NCBI RefSeq assembly: GCF_035270045.1
Contig: NZ_DATFIP010000031.1
Coordinates: 1-64,000, forward strand
Reading direction: 5' to 3'
From: Salibaculum sp035270045
GTDB taxonomy: Bacteria > Pseudomonadota > Alphaproteobacteria > Rhodobacterales > Rhodobacteraceae
DNA: 64,000 bases
Within the stretch, counting starts at the first letter, position 1. Every line of letters begins with the position of its first letter. Of this stretch, positions 25,303 to 34,554 are shown piece after piece. The notes under the pieces are model-generated. The model made no database searches and was not told the DNA's origin. It was given only the letters and a program-made list of their open reading frames with translations. The position numbers and the translations under genes are program-made.

Positions 25303-26316
25303 TCACCGCCTTTCAAAGAGTTTTGACAAGGCCAGTCTTCGAACCGCCCACCAGTAAGTCCTTAGAAAGCTGCGGAAGCGACTTCGCGCCTCGCGCCAAG
25401 GAAAAACGAAATCTGCATCAGGTTTTTCCCAGCCCTGTCCGTAATTCAGCGCAAGCATTTTTTCAGGCTTCGCTGGTGCGGGAAATTCCACGCCATTAAG
25501 CGCCATCGCTTTCAACGGAAACAGGTCGGCCTTATCCAGCTCGCCAAATGTATGCGGCCATATGAATAGCTTATCATTCATTATCCAGGTCGGGAAAAGG
25601 TCCACAACGACATCACTCGGCAAGGTTATTTTCAAGACCGGGCTATTGAAGGAAGTTTTTATCTCGAATTCGAGCTTGGAAGCGAGCAGCTTGTAAACGG
25701 AAATGAATTCGTTAACAGCATCTTGGACATTTGCCGCGTTCAGGATCAAACCTAAATCTATATCATCATCGTGGCCAATGAATGAGCCTTCTCGAACCGC
25801 ACCAAGCAATGTTCCAGAATTGATGAAGACCTGCTGTCCCTCATCGTGCAATTCTGAAACGAGTTTCAGTAGTTCCTTTGCAGTCTTGCTTTTGTCTTGA
25901 GCTGCGAACTGTATGAAATAATTCTTGGCATGGGGGTTCTTGAAATCAAGAGCAATATCAACCCGATCCAAAAAATCCTCAGCTTTTTCGGGTAGCCCTT
26001 GTTCTTCCCAATATCGAATGATGTCCTTTCGCAAAGAACGCACCCTGGCGCTGCGCACACGTTTTAGGCAATAAGCGATCACAACTCGCTCTGTCCATTC
26101 GACGCCGCGTTCGGCGTGCGGGACGCGCTGCAACGGACGGCGCAACTCTTTCAGGTCAAAGGAACGCGCGGCTTCGGGATTTCTGGTCCAAGCGTCGAAT
26201 GTCTGCATATGCGCCCAAGATTTGGGGCTTAAGGGGCGTGTGTTCACGCGTAATTTTCGGGGACGGTAAAGCCGGGGCAAAGAACAGTTCCACAAACAGT
26301 CACATTTCGTTTTCAC
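25303..26316 (-). CDS. LicD-family phosphotransferase-like protein
   Basis: Up to 337 residues. The nucleotidyltransferase-fold core has SGTLLGAVREG (167–177) and HDDDIDLG (182–189), the LicD/fukutin metal-binding signature, then DVVVDLFPTW. LicD proteins move phosphocholine, or phospho-ribitol and glycerol in fukutin relatives, onto glycans. The partner TagD-like gene suggests a CDP-glycerol-type donor instead of choline. The N-terminal 130 residues are of unknown fold. The start is uncertain: GTG at 26316 or ATG at 26208, neither with a strong ribosome-binding site. AT-richer than its surroundings. Confidence 0.8.
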   Translation of the reverse strand: MKTKCDCLWNCSLPRLYRPRKLRVNTRPLSPKSWAHMQTFDAWTRNPEAARSFDLKELRRPLQRVPHAERGVEWTERVVIAYCLKRVRSARVRSLRKDIIRYWEEQGLPEKAEDFLDRVDIALDFKNPHAKNYFIQFAAQDKSKTAKELLKLVSELHDEGQQVFINSGTLLGAVREGSFIGHDDDIDLGLILNAANVQDAVNEFISVYKLLASKLEFEIKTSFNSPVLKITLPSDVVVDLFPTWIMNDKLFIWPHTFGELDKADLFPLKAMALNGVEFPAPAKPEKMLALNYGQGWEKPDADFVFPWREARSRFRSFLRTYWWAVRRLALSKLFERR

Positions 26317-26452
26317 GGTAGGTAGCAGCCTAGGTTTACAGTTTCAATGTGGACTTGGCGGTATTCGGCGCTTTCGGTGGGCATGGCGGCATGCGCGTGT
26401 CGCCTGGTCCTGCCCGCGCCGTCAGAAGCGGCTGCGACCTTTCTGATCGGCA

Positions 26453-26484
26453 CAAAAAAGCCCCGATCTTTGGATCGGGGCTCT
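26453..26484 (-). terminator. Rho-independent terminator of pnp
   Basis: On the minus strand AGCCCCGATC, loop CAAA, GATCGGGGCT, then a T5–T6 run: a perfect 10-bp stem 24 nt past the pnp stop. Confidence 0.92.
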
Positions 26485-26507
26485 TGAGTTTTCGGGTGGA
26501 CGGGCGG

Positions 26508-28643
26508 TTAGTCCGCGTCTTCCTTTTCCGGCTTGGCCTCTTCGCCAGTGTCCTGGTCGACGACCTTCATCGACAGGCGGACCTTGCCGCGATCATCGAA
26601 GCCCATCAGCTTGACCCAGACCTCCTGGCCTTCCTTCAGAACATCCGAAGGGTGGTTCAGGCGGCGGTTCTCGATCTGGCTGACATGGACCAGGCCGTCG
26701 CGCTTGCCAAAGAAGTTCACGAAGGCGCCGAAATCGACGATCTTGACGACGGTGCCCTTGTAGATGTGACCCTCTTCCGGCTCGGCAACGATCGAGTGGA
26801 TCATGTCATAGGCCTTCTGGATGGCCTCGCCGTTGGGCGAGGCGATCTTGATGATGCCCTCGTCGTTGACATCGACCTTGGCGCCGGAGACTTCGACGAT
26901 CTCGCGGATCACCTTGCCGCCCGAGCCGATCACTTCGCGGATCTTGTCGGTGGGCACCTGCATGGTCTCGATGCGCGGGGCGTGGATCGAGAAATCGCTG
27001 GTTTCGGAGAGGGCCTTGCCCATCTCGCCCAGGATGTGCATCCGGCCCTGCTTGGCTTGAGCCAGCGCTTTCTTCATGATCTCGGGCGTGATGCCCGCGA
27101 CCTTGATGTCCATCTGCAGGCTGGTGATGCCGTTCTCTGTGCCCGCGACCTTGAAGTCCATGTCGCCGAGGTGGTCCTCGTCGCCCAGGATATCGGTCAG
27201 GATTGCGTAGTCGCCATCGCCTTCCAGCACCAGTCCCATGGCCACACCGGCGACCGGCGCCTTGAGCGGCACGCCTGCGTCCATCATCGCCAGCGAGCCG
27301 CCACAGACCGAAGCCATGGAGGACGATCCGTTGGATTCGGTGATCTCGGAGACCAGGCGGATCGTGTAGGGAAAGTCGGTCGCTGCGGGCAGGACGGCTT
27401 GAAGAGCACGCCATGCCAGCTTGCCGTGGCCGACTTCGCGACGCCCCGGAGGACCGACGCGCCCCGCTTCACCGACCGAGTAGGGCGGGAAGTTGTAGTG
27501 CAGCAAGAAGTTGGACTTGTAGGTTCCCTCAAGCGCGTCGATCATCTGTTCGTCGTCGCCCGTGCCAAGCGTGGTCACAACCAGCCCCTGGGTTTCGCCA
27601 CGGGTGAACAGGGCCGATCCGTGTGTGCGGGGCAGCAGGCCGGTTTCGCAGACGATCTCGCGCACCTCGTCGAGCTTGCGTCCATCGATGCGCTTGCCTT
27701 CCTTGACGACCGACCCGCGCAGAACCGTCGACTCCAGCTTCTTGAGGGCGGCGCTCAGGTTCGGGTCTTCCTGCTGCTCCTCCGACAGGCCCTCGATGAT
27801 CTCGGCCTTGACCGCTGAAACGGCGGTGGTCCGTTCCTGCTTGTCGAGGATCGCGTAGGCCTCGCGCATCTTGGCTTCGCCAGCGGCGGCCACGATCGCG
27901 TAGAGGTCCGAGTAATCGGGCGGGGTGAAATCGAAGGGTTCCTTGGCCGCGTCCTCGGCCAGGTCGATGATCGTGTCGATCACCGGCTGGATCTGCTCGT
28001 GCGCGAAGTTGACCGCGCCCAGCATCTCGTCCTCGGTCAGTTCGTAGGCCTCGGACTCGACCATCATGACCGCATCCTTGGTGCCCGCGACGACCAGGTC
28101 CAGGCGTTGTTCGGGATTGTCGCGCAGCTTGTGCATGTCGTCGAGTTCGGGGTTCAGGATGTATTCGCCATCCTCGTACCCCACGCGGCAGCCGGCGATC
28201 GGGCCCATGAAGGGCGCGCCGGAAATTGTCAGCGCGGCGCTGGCGGCGATCATCGCGATCATGTCCGGGTCGTTGACCAGGTCATGGGACAGCACCGTGC
28301 ACATGACCAGGGTCTCGTTCTTGAACCCGGGCACGAAAAGCGGGCGGATAGGCCGATCGATCAGGCGCGCGGTCAGCGTTTCCTTCTCGGTCGGACGGGC
28401 CTCGCGCTTGAAGAAGCCACCAGGCACCTTGCCTGCGGCGTAGTATTTTTCCTGATAGTGAACCGTCAGCGGGAAAAAATCCATTCCCGGCTTGGGTTGC
28501 TTGGCATAGGTCACCGCGGCCATGACCGAGGTTTCCCCGTATGTGGCGATGACGCAGCCATCGGCCTGTCGGGCGATCTTGCCCGTTTCCAGTGTCAGCG
28601 TCTCTTCGCCCCACTGGATCGATTTCTTTACTTCTTTGAACAT
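26508..28643 (-). CDS. pnp: Polyribonucleotide nucleotidyltransferase (PNPase)
   Basis: 711 residues, the usual length. Two RNase PH-like domains (about 10–215 and 310–530) are separated by a helical domain; a KH domain (about 555–610, IREVIGSGGKVIREI) and an S1 domain (about 620–690, GHIYKGTVVKIVDFGAFVNFF) follow. It degrades RNA 3' to 5' phosphorolytically within or beside the degradosome. FFKREARPTEKETLTARLIDRPIRPLF is the classical first-domain signature. AGGAAA precedes the ATG at 28643. It lies downstream of rpsO as in most proteobacteria, but separated by an unusual 848-nt gap. Confidence 0.97.
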   Translation of the reverse strand: MFKEVKKSIQWGEETLTLETGKIARQADGCVIATYGETSVMAAVTYAKQPKPGMDFFPLTVHYQEKYYAAGKVPGGFFKREARPTEKETLTARLIDRPIRPLFVPGFKNETLVMCTVLSHDLVNDPDMIAMIAASAALTISGAPFMGPIAGCRVGYEDGEYILNPELDDMHKLRDNPEQRLDLVVAGTKDAVMMVESEAYELTEDEMLGAVNFAHEQIQPVIDTIIDLAEDAAKEPFDFTPPDYSDLYAIVAAAGEAKMREAYAILDKQERTTAVSAVKAEIIEGLSEEQQEDPNLSAALKKLESTVLRGSVVKEGKRIDGRKLDEVREIVCETGLLPRTHGSALFTRGETQGLVVTTLGTGDDEQMIDALEGTYKSNFLLHYNFPPYSVGEAGRVGPPGRREVGHGKLAWRALQAVLPAATDFPYTIRLVSEITESNGSSSMASVCGGSLAMMDAGVPLKAPVAGVAMGLVLEGDGDYAILTDILGDEDHLGDMDFKVAGTENGITSLQMDIKVAGITPEIMKKALAQAKQGRMHILGEMGKALSETSDFSIHAPRIETMQVPTDKIREVIGSGGKVIREIVEVSGAKVDVNDEGIIKIASPNGEAIQKAYDMIHSIVAEPEEGHIYKGTVVKIVDFGAFVNFFGKRDGLVHVSQIENRRLNHPSDVLKEGQEVWVKLMGFDDRGKVRLSMKVVDQDTGEEAKPEKEDAD

Positions 28644-29491
28644 CTATCGTTTCCTGTCTGAGGGCGCTCCCGGCCTTCCGGGTCCCTCGTGTCATTGGCG
28701 GCCCCATTGCCGCCGACCCCTCTCATCATCTCATGCGCCGGGGTCTAGAGCGTCACGTTTCAGATGGTCGCGAAATACATGAAAAACCAGGATGGGGGAA
28801 GGGGTGGTCGGATGTCGCCAGACCCCGAGCGCGAGGGCAGTCGCCCAGGCATGGCTGGGAAACGGCCAGTGCCACCCCGTGGGTCCGATCACCCCATGTG
28901 CAGGGCCTGGTCATTGGCAGATCGCGGTGCTCTCGTCGCCGGGTCAATCCGCGAGCGCCGGTCGTTCAGGCCGGTAAATGCGCGGGTCTGGGGCTGCGGC
29001 TTCGGACGTCTGTTCCGCCTCTCGCGAGCCACATGGCATCCGCGCGGCGCCGCGGATATGACCAACCAGGCGGTCGCCAATGCCGCGTGGCACTGCGGCG
29101 GGCATGTGCGCGGTGCGCTACGGCTCCTGCAAGTGGTGATATTCAGACCGGCGGTGTTTGCGCCCTTGGGGCCTTGGCCAGGGTTTCCCGATCTTGATGC
29201 CGCGGCAATGGCAAGCGGCAACATGATAACCGGCGATGTCCTGTGGATCATGCCTGTTTGGGGGCGGTCGGTCTCGTCGACAGACGCGCGACCAATGAGG
29301 CGCCTATCGCCCGGTACGACGACAGGATCGGCACCGGCCCCGCGCATTTCGTGGCCGACTACAGGTTCGAGTTGGAAGGCAAGACATGTTCCATGCCCGT
29401 CGCGTGACAGGCCGACCGGCAGTCACCGCCATCAACGAGAAACGCCCGTGCATTTCTGCACGAGCGTTCGGAAACTCCATTCACGGCCGTC
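28644..29491. other. Long rpsO–pnp intergenic stretch, no supported gene
   Basis: The gap of 848 nt is several times longer than usual for this gene pair. Open frames on both strands overlap without a domain or good start. One short frame, 29243–29407 (+), reads like protein (ARYDDRIGTGPAHFVADYRF near its middle) and ends at a stop, but I do not recognise it and it lacks an upstream part. It may be the tail of an eroded gene. The rpsO terminator lies at 29441–29469. Confidence 0.5.
29441..29469 (-). terminator. Terminator-like hairpin after rpsO
   Basis: AACGCCCGTGCA and TGCACGAGCGTT pair over 12 positions with one mismatch around a TTTC loop, 23 nt past the rpsO stop; read on the minus strand it is followed by TCTCGTT. 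Partial read-through into pnp is possible. Confidence 0.7.
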
Positions 29492-29761
29492 TCAGCGGCG
29501 GATGCCGAGCCGCTTGATGAGGTCGCGATAGCGGGCTTCTTCCTTGCCACGCAGGTAGTCCAGCAGCTTGCGGCGCTGAGCCACCATCTTGAGAAGGCCA
29601 CGGCGGCCGTGATTGTCCTTCTTGTGTGTCTTGAAGTGCTCGGTCAGGGTGGTGATGCGCGAAGTCAGGATCGCGATCTGCACCTCGGGCGAGCCGGTGT
29701 CGCCCTCTTTCGTGGCGAATTCCTTCAGAATCCTGGATTTTTCGTCAGCGGTAATCGACAT
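29492..29761 (-). CDS. rpsO: 30S ribosomal protein S15
   Basis: 89 residues, full length. KEFATKEGDTGSPEVQIAILTSRITTLTEHFKTHKKDNHGRRGLLKMVAQRRKLLDYL is the complete S15 signature; it binds the 16S rRNA central domain early in assembly. AGGAGA sits 6 nt before the ATG at 29761. No neighbouring truB is cotranscribed here: an RTX gene and DUF1643 separate it from truB on the same strand. Confidence 0.97.
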   Translation of the reverse strand: MSITADEKSRILKEFATKEGDTGSPEVQIAILTSRITTLTEHFKTHKKDNHGRRGLLKMVAQRRKLLDYLRGKEEARYRDLIKRLGIRR

Positions 29762-29909
29762 CGGGGTCTCCTGTTCAAGAATGGGTCAAGGCGCGAGCCG
29801 GGATGTCGTCCAGACAAGGCCCATGGAGGGAGCGGTCTCAAGTGCCGGGCACCAAGGTGCCGCTGGCGCGCGTATAGGAGCAAACGCGCAGCTTTGCAAA
29901 GGGATTCCT

Positions 29910-30767
29910 TCAGGGCTGTGCGGGCTGAACCGTGATGCTGTCCAGGTCGATCGTGCCCAGTCCCCGCAGGAGGGCAAGCGGTTCGCCGTCGGCCAGGACG
30001 ACGACACCCTGGTCCGTCACGGCGCTGGACAGCGTCGTACCGGGCCCGCTCGTGTGCAGGATCAGGCTGTCTTCCGTCGGATTGTAATCCATGACCGTCA
30101 CATCCCCGCCCAATACGGTGAAGGTGTCAGAGCCGCTGCCGCCATCAAGGACATCCCCATCGCCTCCGGTCACGTGATCGTTTCCGGCGCCACCGTTGAC
30201 GTAGTCGCGCGCAGCGATCGCCTCGTTGGCGGCACCATCGACAAGATCGTCACCGTCGCCGCCATGCAGAACGTCCTCGCCCCCGCCACCGGTCAGCGTG
30301 TCATCGTCGAAACCGCCCAGCAGGGAATCGGCGCCATCGCGGCCGTGCAGAACATCTTGTCCCGCGCCGCCGATCAGCGCGTCACCGCCGTCACCGCCAT
30401 CCAGCCAGTCATCGCCAACGTAGCCAAAGAGCGTGTCTGCACCGTCGCCACCCGACAGGCGGTCGACGCCGTCGTGGCCGTGCAGCGAATCCGCGCCCGG
30501 CCCGCCCTCGATCATGTCATCGCCTTCGCGCCCATCTATGTAGTCGTCGCCTTCAAGGCCCGCGATAACGTCGGTCTCTTCGCCGCCATAAAGCTCATCC
30601 GCGCCTTCGCCACCCTCGATCAGCGAGACCAGGGTATCGGCGGCCTCATCCTCCAATTCGGGCGCCTCGTCCGGATCGGGACTCTCGTCAGTGTTGTCCT
30701 GCCACGGCATGTCGACAATGGCCGACCCTGCCAGCGCGATCCCCACGAGACCAAGTAAAGGAAACAT
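29910..30767 (-). CDS. RTX calcium-binding repeat protein
   Basis: 285 residues. A short N-terminal hydrophobic segment (1–20, MFPLLGLVGIALAGSAIVD) precedes an acidic region. About 15 GGxGxD-type nonapeptides (about 50–215, for example GGEGADELYGG, GGAGQDVLHGRDGADSLLGG) form a calcium-bound parallel beta roll. A small C-terminal domain (220–285, DTFTVLGGDVTVMDYNPTEDSLIL) is common in Rhodobacteraceae RTX proteins. No catalytic domain is attached, and no type I secretion genes are adjacent. It may be secreted via a distant type I system or remain membrane-anchored. Confidence 0.85.
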   Translation of the reverse strand: MFPLLGLVGIALAGSAIVDMPWQDNTDESPDPDEAPELEDEAADTLVSLIEGGEGADELYGGEETDVIAGLEGDDYIDGREGDDMIEGGPGADSLHGHDGVDRLSGGDGADTLFGYVGDDWLDGGDGGDALIGGAGQDVLHGRDGADSLLGGFDDDTLTGGGGEDVLHGGDGDDLVDGAANEAIAARDYVNGGAGNDHVTGGDGDVLDGGSGSDTFTVLGGDVTVMDYNPTEDSLILHTSGPGTTLSSAVTDQGVVVLADGEPLALLRGLGTIDLDSITVQPAQP

Positions 30768-30906
30768 ACTCAGACCCCTTCAAAAAACTAATTTCTACGA
30801 ACCTGACGGCCCGGCATTGCAAGGTCGCGTCACAATCTTCGAGAGTCTTGTAGCATTTTTCGGCAACCAGCGGTGTGCAAAGTGAACAGAGGGTTAATCC
30901 CCAGGG

Positions 30907-31413
30907 CTAATCCCAGGGTTCGGGGATCCGGCTGTAGGAAATATACAATGGGTGCCGTGGATGACCGTGCTTCGTGAGGCCCAGGTGAAGAAGCGGCGCG
31001 CCGGTGGCTCGCAGCAATGCCTCGACCCGTGCTCCGCGGTCAAGGTGGGCGCCATGGCTGCCCCAGGCGCAGATGACCCGGTCGGCCCAGTCCGCGCCCG
31101 CGCGAATGGCCTGGTCGTTCTCGGGACCCACGGGATCTGGCGCGCCGCGCATCTTCCGTGGGTCGGTGTCGCGCCAGGCGAAGATATTTGTCACGCGGAA
31201 GCCGCCGAAGCCCAGCGTGCGGGCGCGACGCTCACAGCGTTCGACGGTTGGGTCGTTCTGAACCTCGGTCGCCGTCGAGGGGTTCAGCATGACGAAGAGC
31301 ACCTTCTCTCCGCTCGGATTCCAGACCCGCGTCAGCGCATAGCGATAACGTTCGCAGTCGGAATAGATCGCGGTCGAGGGCGCGTCGCCCTTGGTATATG
31401 TGCGGGTGATCAT
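30907..31413 (-). CDS. DUF1643 domain-containing protein
   Basis: 168 residues. RYRYALTRVWNPSGEKVLFVMLNPSTATEVQNDPTVERCERRARTLGFGGFRVTNIFAWRDTDPRKM is the DUF1643 signature; the domain is widespread and uncharacterised. The start at 31413 gives the standard N-terminus MITRTYTKG; an in-frame extension to 31521 runs through low-complexity Arg/Gly-rich sequence and is rejected. It is 111 nt downstream of truB on the same strand. Confidence 0.88.
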   Translation of the reverse strand: MITRTYTKGDAPSTAIYSDCERYRYALTRVWNPSGEKVLFVMLNPSTATEVQNDPTVERCERRARTLGFGGFRVTNIFAWRDTDPRKMRGAPDPVGPENDQAIRAGADWADRVICAWGSHGAHLDRGARVEALLRATGAPLLHLGLTKHGHPRHPLYISYSRIPEPWD

Positions 31414-31524
31414 GGCCACTGTTCTGCCCCGATGAGGCGTGGAAGGGAAGGGTGGGTCGCCGGACGCCGCTGTTTGCCGGACCAGCCCGGCAAATGCGCC
31501 CCGCCCGCCGTCCCGCAACATCCG

Positions 31525-32430
31525 TCAGCCGCGTACGAAAACCCGGCTCGGGTGCAATTCCCCGGCCTTGAACACACCAACCGCAATCGCCTCTTGGCCA
31601 TGAGCGGCCCAGCATTCGTCGCCGTAATCCACGTCGCCGATGACCATGGCTGGGTTGCCGTTGCGCAGGCGGGCGATGCTGGCTTCGGGGCAATGGACGC
31701 GGGGCAGGTCATCGAGCCCGTCTTCGAGCGGCCGCAGGTAGTGGTCCAGCTCGGATGACTTCGCTTTTTCGTCAAGAAGGGAGATGGCAACCCCTTCTTC
31801 GGCGGTGAAGGGTCCTGACCAGGTCCGGCGCAGCTCGGTGACATGGCCCAGGCAGCCCAGCGCCTTGCCGAGGTCGCGCGCGATGGCGCGGACATAGCCG
31901 CCCTTGCCACAAGTCATTTCCAGCACGGCGTGATCGGCATCGGGCCGGTCGATCAGAAGCAGTTCCTCGACCCAGAGCGGACGCGCCGAGATCTCGAAGT
32001 CCTCGCCGTCCCGCGCGCGCTTGTAGGCGCGCTGCCCGTCGATCTTGACGGCGGAGTAGGCGGGCGGGACCTGCATGATCTCGCCTACGAGGCAGCCCAG
32101 CGCCTGTTTGATCGCGTCGTCATCCGGGCGGGCATCACTGGTCGCGATCACCTCGCCCTCGGCGTCGTCGGTGTTCGTGGCCTGACCCAGCCGCACGGTG
32201 AAGGTATAGGCCTTGAGCGCATCGGTGACATAGGGAACCGTTTTCGTCGCCTCGCCCAGGGCCACGGCCAGGACGCCGGTCGCCGCAGGGTCCAGCGTGC
32301 CCGCGTGCCCGGCCTTCTTCGCGCCAAAGGCCCAGCGCACCTTGTTGACCACCGACGTCGAGGTGATCCCGGCGGGTTTGTCGACCACCAGCCAGCCGGA
32401 AATGTCGCGGCCCTTGCGTTTGCGCCCCAT
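31525..32430 (-). CDS. truB: tRNA pseudouridine(55) synthase
   Basis: 301 residues. Catalytic Asp D47 lies in KKAGHAGTLDPAATGVL; GWLVVDKPAGITS at the N-terminus, PPAYSAVKIDGQRAYKRAR and the C-terminal PUA-like region complete the family. It makes the universal T-loop pseudouridine 55. It sits downstream of rbfA and the phosphodiester glycosidase gene on the same strand, as part of the translation cluster common in bacteria. Confidence 0.96.
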   Translation of the reverse strand: MGRKRKGRDISGWLVVDKPAGITSTSVVNKVRWAFGAKKAGHAGTLDPAATGVLAVALGEATKTVPYVTDALKAYTFTVRLGQATNTDDAEGEVIATSDARPDDDAIKQALGCLVGEIMQVPPAYSAVKIDGQRAYKRARDGEDFEISARPLWVEELLLIDRPDADHAVLEMTCGKGGYVRAIARDLGKALGCLGHVTELRRTWSGPFTAEEGVAISLLDEKAKSSELDHYLRPLEDGLDDLPRVHCPEASIARLRNGNPAMVIGDVDYGDECWAAHGQEAIAVGVFKAGELHPSRVFVRG

Positions 32431-32463
32431 GGCAAGTCTCCGATCCAGTCGAGAGCGCGTGGG

Positions 32464-33204
32464 TTAGTCCGCGCCGCCGTCGCCGTCAACCGGAGCGAGG
32501 ACGCCGACGATGGGTCCGAGCGTCCAGCCGAAATCGCTGCGCCCCAACTGCGGGGCGTGCAGGCGGCTCACCTTGCCGTCGAAATAGAGGGCATCCGCGA
32601 GCCCCAGCCGGTCGCGGAAGAGCGTTGCGAAGTCGTGGAAATTGACCGGTGCCTCGGAGATGGCAAAGACCGCGCGGTCGCCGCTGGCGCTGGTACCGAC
32701 GCCGTTGCGGATGTAGCGCGACGTGCCGCCGGGGATCAGGCGCGGATGCAGCACGCCGTCCAGCACCAGCATTGGCCCCGACTGGGTGGCGTGGCGGCAG
32801 CCGGGGCGGTCCGCAAGGTAAGCGCGGGTCTCGATCACGCGGGCGCTGTCGTCCGTGATGCAGAAGATGCCATTGGGCAGCAGGCCGAAGTTGCCCGGAC
32901 CATCGCTGGCGATCACGTGCATTTCCTCGCGGTCGTTCTCGATGTAGTGGCCGACCGGGCTGCGATCCTCGTGATACATGCCAGCGTTCATCGCAAAGGC
33001 AAGCGGGCGGTCTGCGTGCTGTTCGACAGCGGAAAAACTTCCCAGGATATCACCCGCGTCATCGCGCAGGAACAGGCGCAAGCCCTCGCGGTCGGGGTCC
33101 ACCTCGCAGATGGTGAAGGCCTGGTCCAGGTGAGTGATCCCGGTGCAGTCCACCGCCCCGGCGGGGGCCGCCCAGAGCACCAGCAGCGCCAGAAACCCGC
33201 GCAT
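32464..33204 (-). CDS. Phosphodiester glycosidase family protein (NAGPA/DUF2233)
   Basis: 246 residues with a signal peptide (about 1–18, MRGFLALLVLWAAPAGA). AFAMNAGMYHEDRSPVGHYIEN, NGIFCI, ATQSGPMLVLDGVLHP and NGVG mark the NAGPA-like fold, which cleaves phosphodiester-linked sugars, probably in the periplasm. The start at 33204 shares its A with the rbfA stop (TGATG), so it is translationally coupled to rbfA. Its presence between rbfA and truB is not required for translation and may simply be conserved synteny in this family. Confidence 0.87.
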   Translation of the reverse strand: MRGFLALLVLWAAPAGAVDCTGITHLDQAFTICEVDPDREGLRLFLRDDAGDILGSFSAVEQHADRPLAFAMNAGMYHEDRSPVGHYIENDREEMHVIASDGPGNFGLLPNGIFCITDDSARVIETRAYLADRPGCRHATQSGPMLVLDGVLHPRLIPGGTSRYIRNGVGTSASGDRAVFAISEAPVNFHDFATLFRDRLGLADALYFDGKVSRLHAPQLGRSDFGWTLGPIVGVLAPVDGDGGAD

Positions 33205-33599
33205 CAATCGTCGAGATCCTGCCGCACCTTCTCGTCGGCGAAGATCTCGCGGGTGCGGTCCATGCGTTCGAAGGTGTCATCCACGCGGAAACGCAGCTCG
33301 GGCACATGCTTGAGCTTTATCTGCTTGCCCAGGAAGTGGCGCAACTCGCCCTGGTGACGCGCCAGGCGCTGCACGGCCTCCTCTGCGCCATCGCCGCCGA
33401 GGGGCAGGACAAAGGCGGTGGCGATACGCAGATCGGGGCTGACCCGGACCTCGCCCACGGTGATCGACATGCGCGACAGGTCGGGGTCATGCAACTCGCC
33501 CCGCATCAGCACGTCCGACAGGGTCCGGCGGATCAGTTCGCCGACGCGCAGCTGGCGCTGCGAGGGTCCGGAATTGCCTTGGAACTTGTTCTTTGCCAT
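33204..33599 (-). CDS. rbfA: 30S ribosome-binding factor RbfA
   Basis: 131 residues. SQRQLRVGELIRRTLSDVLMRGELHDPDL and VGEVRVSPDLRIATAFVLPLGG are diagnostic; the KH-like fold binds the 16S rRNA 5' region during maturation and cold adaptation. Start at 33599 (MAKNKFQG); an in-frame ATG nine nt upstream (33608) is the only alternative. It is divergent from dapB across 82 nt and heads the rbfA–glycosidase–truB run. Confidence 0.95.
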   Translation of the reverse strand: MAKNKFQGNSGPSQRQLRVGELIRRTLSDVLMRGELHDPDLSRMSITVGEVRVSPDLRIATAFVLPLGGDGAEEAVQRLARHQGELRHFLGKQIKLKHVPELRFRVDDTFERMDRTREIFADEKVRQDLDD

Positions 33600-33681
33600 G
33601 CCGTCCATGTAAGGGGTCCGCGACGGGATGCCAAGCGCAGCGGCTGCCGCCGGGCGCAAACATGACGGAAGGACAGCACAG

Positions 33682-34497
33682 ATGACTGACACACCGGGAA
33701 TCGTGATCACTGGCGCGTCCGGCCGCATGGGCAGGATGCTGATCGAGACCGTCGTCTCTTCCGAAGTCTGCCAGTTGGTCGGCGCACTTGAACGGCCCGG
33801 CCACGACTGGATCGGCCAGGATATAGGTGCCGCCATGGGTGGGCGGCCGCTGGGGGTGACGGTCAGCGACGACCCTGTCGCGGCCTTTGCCGTGGCCCAG
33901 GCGGTCATTGATTTTTCCGCGCCCGCCGCGACAGTGGAATTCGCCGAACTGGCGGCGCAGGCCCGTGCCGTGCACGTGATCGGTACCACGGGGCTGTCGG
34001 ACGATGACCTGGACAAGTTGAAGATCGCCGCGCGCCATGCGGTGATCGTCCGGGCGGGGAACATGTCGCTTGGCGTCAACCTGCTTGTCCAGTTGACCAA
34101 GCGCGTCGCGGCCGCCCTGGACGAGGATTTCGACATCGAGGTGATAGAGGCGCATCACAACCGCAAGGTGGACGCGCCCTCGGGCACCGCGTTGATGTTG
34201 GGTGAAGCCGCCGCCGAGGGACGTGGCCGCGATCTGTCCGAGGTTTCCGACCGGGGGCGCGACGGAATCACGGGGGCCCGCGAGCGGGGCGACATCGGGT
34301 TTTCGGCGATTCGCGGCGGCGACATCGTGGGGGAACACGACGTGCTTTTCGCCGGTCCGGGCGAGCGGATCATCCTGCGCCATGTCGCCAGCGATAGGCG
34401 CCTCTTTGCCAAGGGCGCACTACGCGCCGCGCTCTGGGGGCAGGGCCAAAAGCCCGGCGAATTCGACATGATCGACGTGCTTGGCCTGACCGACTGA
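33682..34497 (+). CDS. dapB: 4-hydroxy-tetrahydrodipicolinate reductase
   Basis: 271 residues. The NAD(P)-binding GASGRMGRML is at the N-terminus; the substrate signature EAHHNRKVDAPSGTALMLGE and the C-terminal GDIVGEHDVLFAGPGERIILRHVASDR loop are present. It reduces hydroxy-tetrahydrodipicolinate in the diaminopimelate/lysine pathway. AAGGA at 33669–33673 supports the ATG at 33682; the frame is open to 33628. Confidence 0.95.
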   Translation: MTDTPGIVITGASGRMGRMLIETVVSSEVCQLVGALERPGHDWIGQDIGAAMGGRPLGVTVSDDPVAAFAVAQAVIDFSAPAATVEFAELAAQARAVHVIGTTGLSDDDLDKLKIAARHAVIVRAGNMSLGVNLLVQLTKRVAAALDEDFDIEVIEAHHNRKVDAPSGTALMLGEAAAEGRGRDLSEVSDRGRDGITGARERGDIGFSAIRGGDIVGEHDVLFAGPGERIILRHVASDRRLFAKGALRAALWGQGQKPGEFDMIDVLGLTD

Positions 34498-34554
34498 TCC
34501 ATCACGCTGCGCCCCGCGTATTCTGGCAGAGACATCAAATGCGGAGGTCTCGTC

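Noticed and set aside
26349..27818. Open frame of 489 codons on the plus strand
   Set aside because: It lies entirely antisense to pnp and its terminator and has no recognisable domain or ribosome-binding site.
28764..29531. Open frame of 255 codons on the plus strand between pnp and rpsO
   Set aside because: It runs into rpsO antisense, has no coherent domain and codon use is poor.
30100..30630. Short repeated units, possibly a CRISPR or tandem DNA repeat
   Set aside because: They encode RTX GGxGxD nonapeptides, vary in DNA sequence and have no spacer structure.
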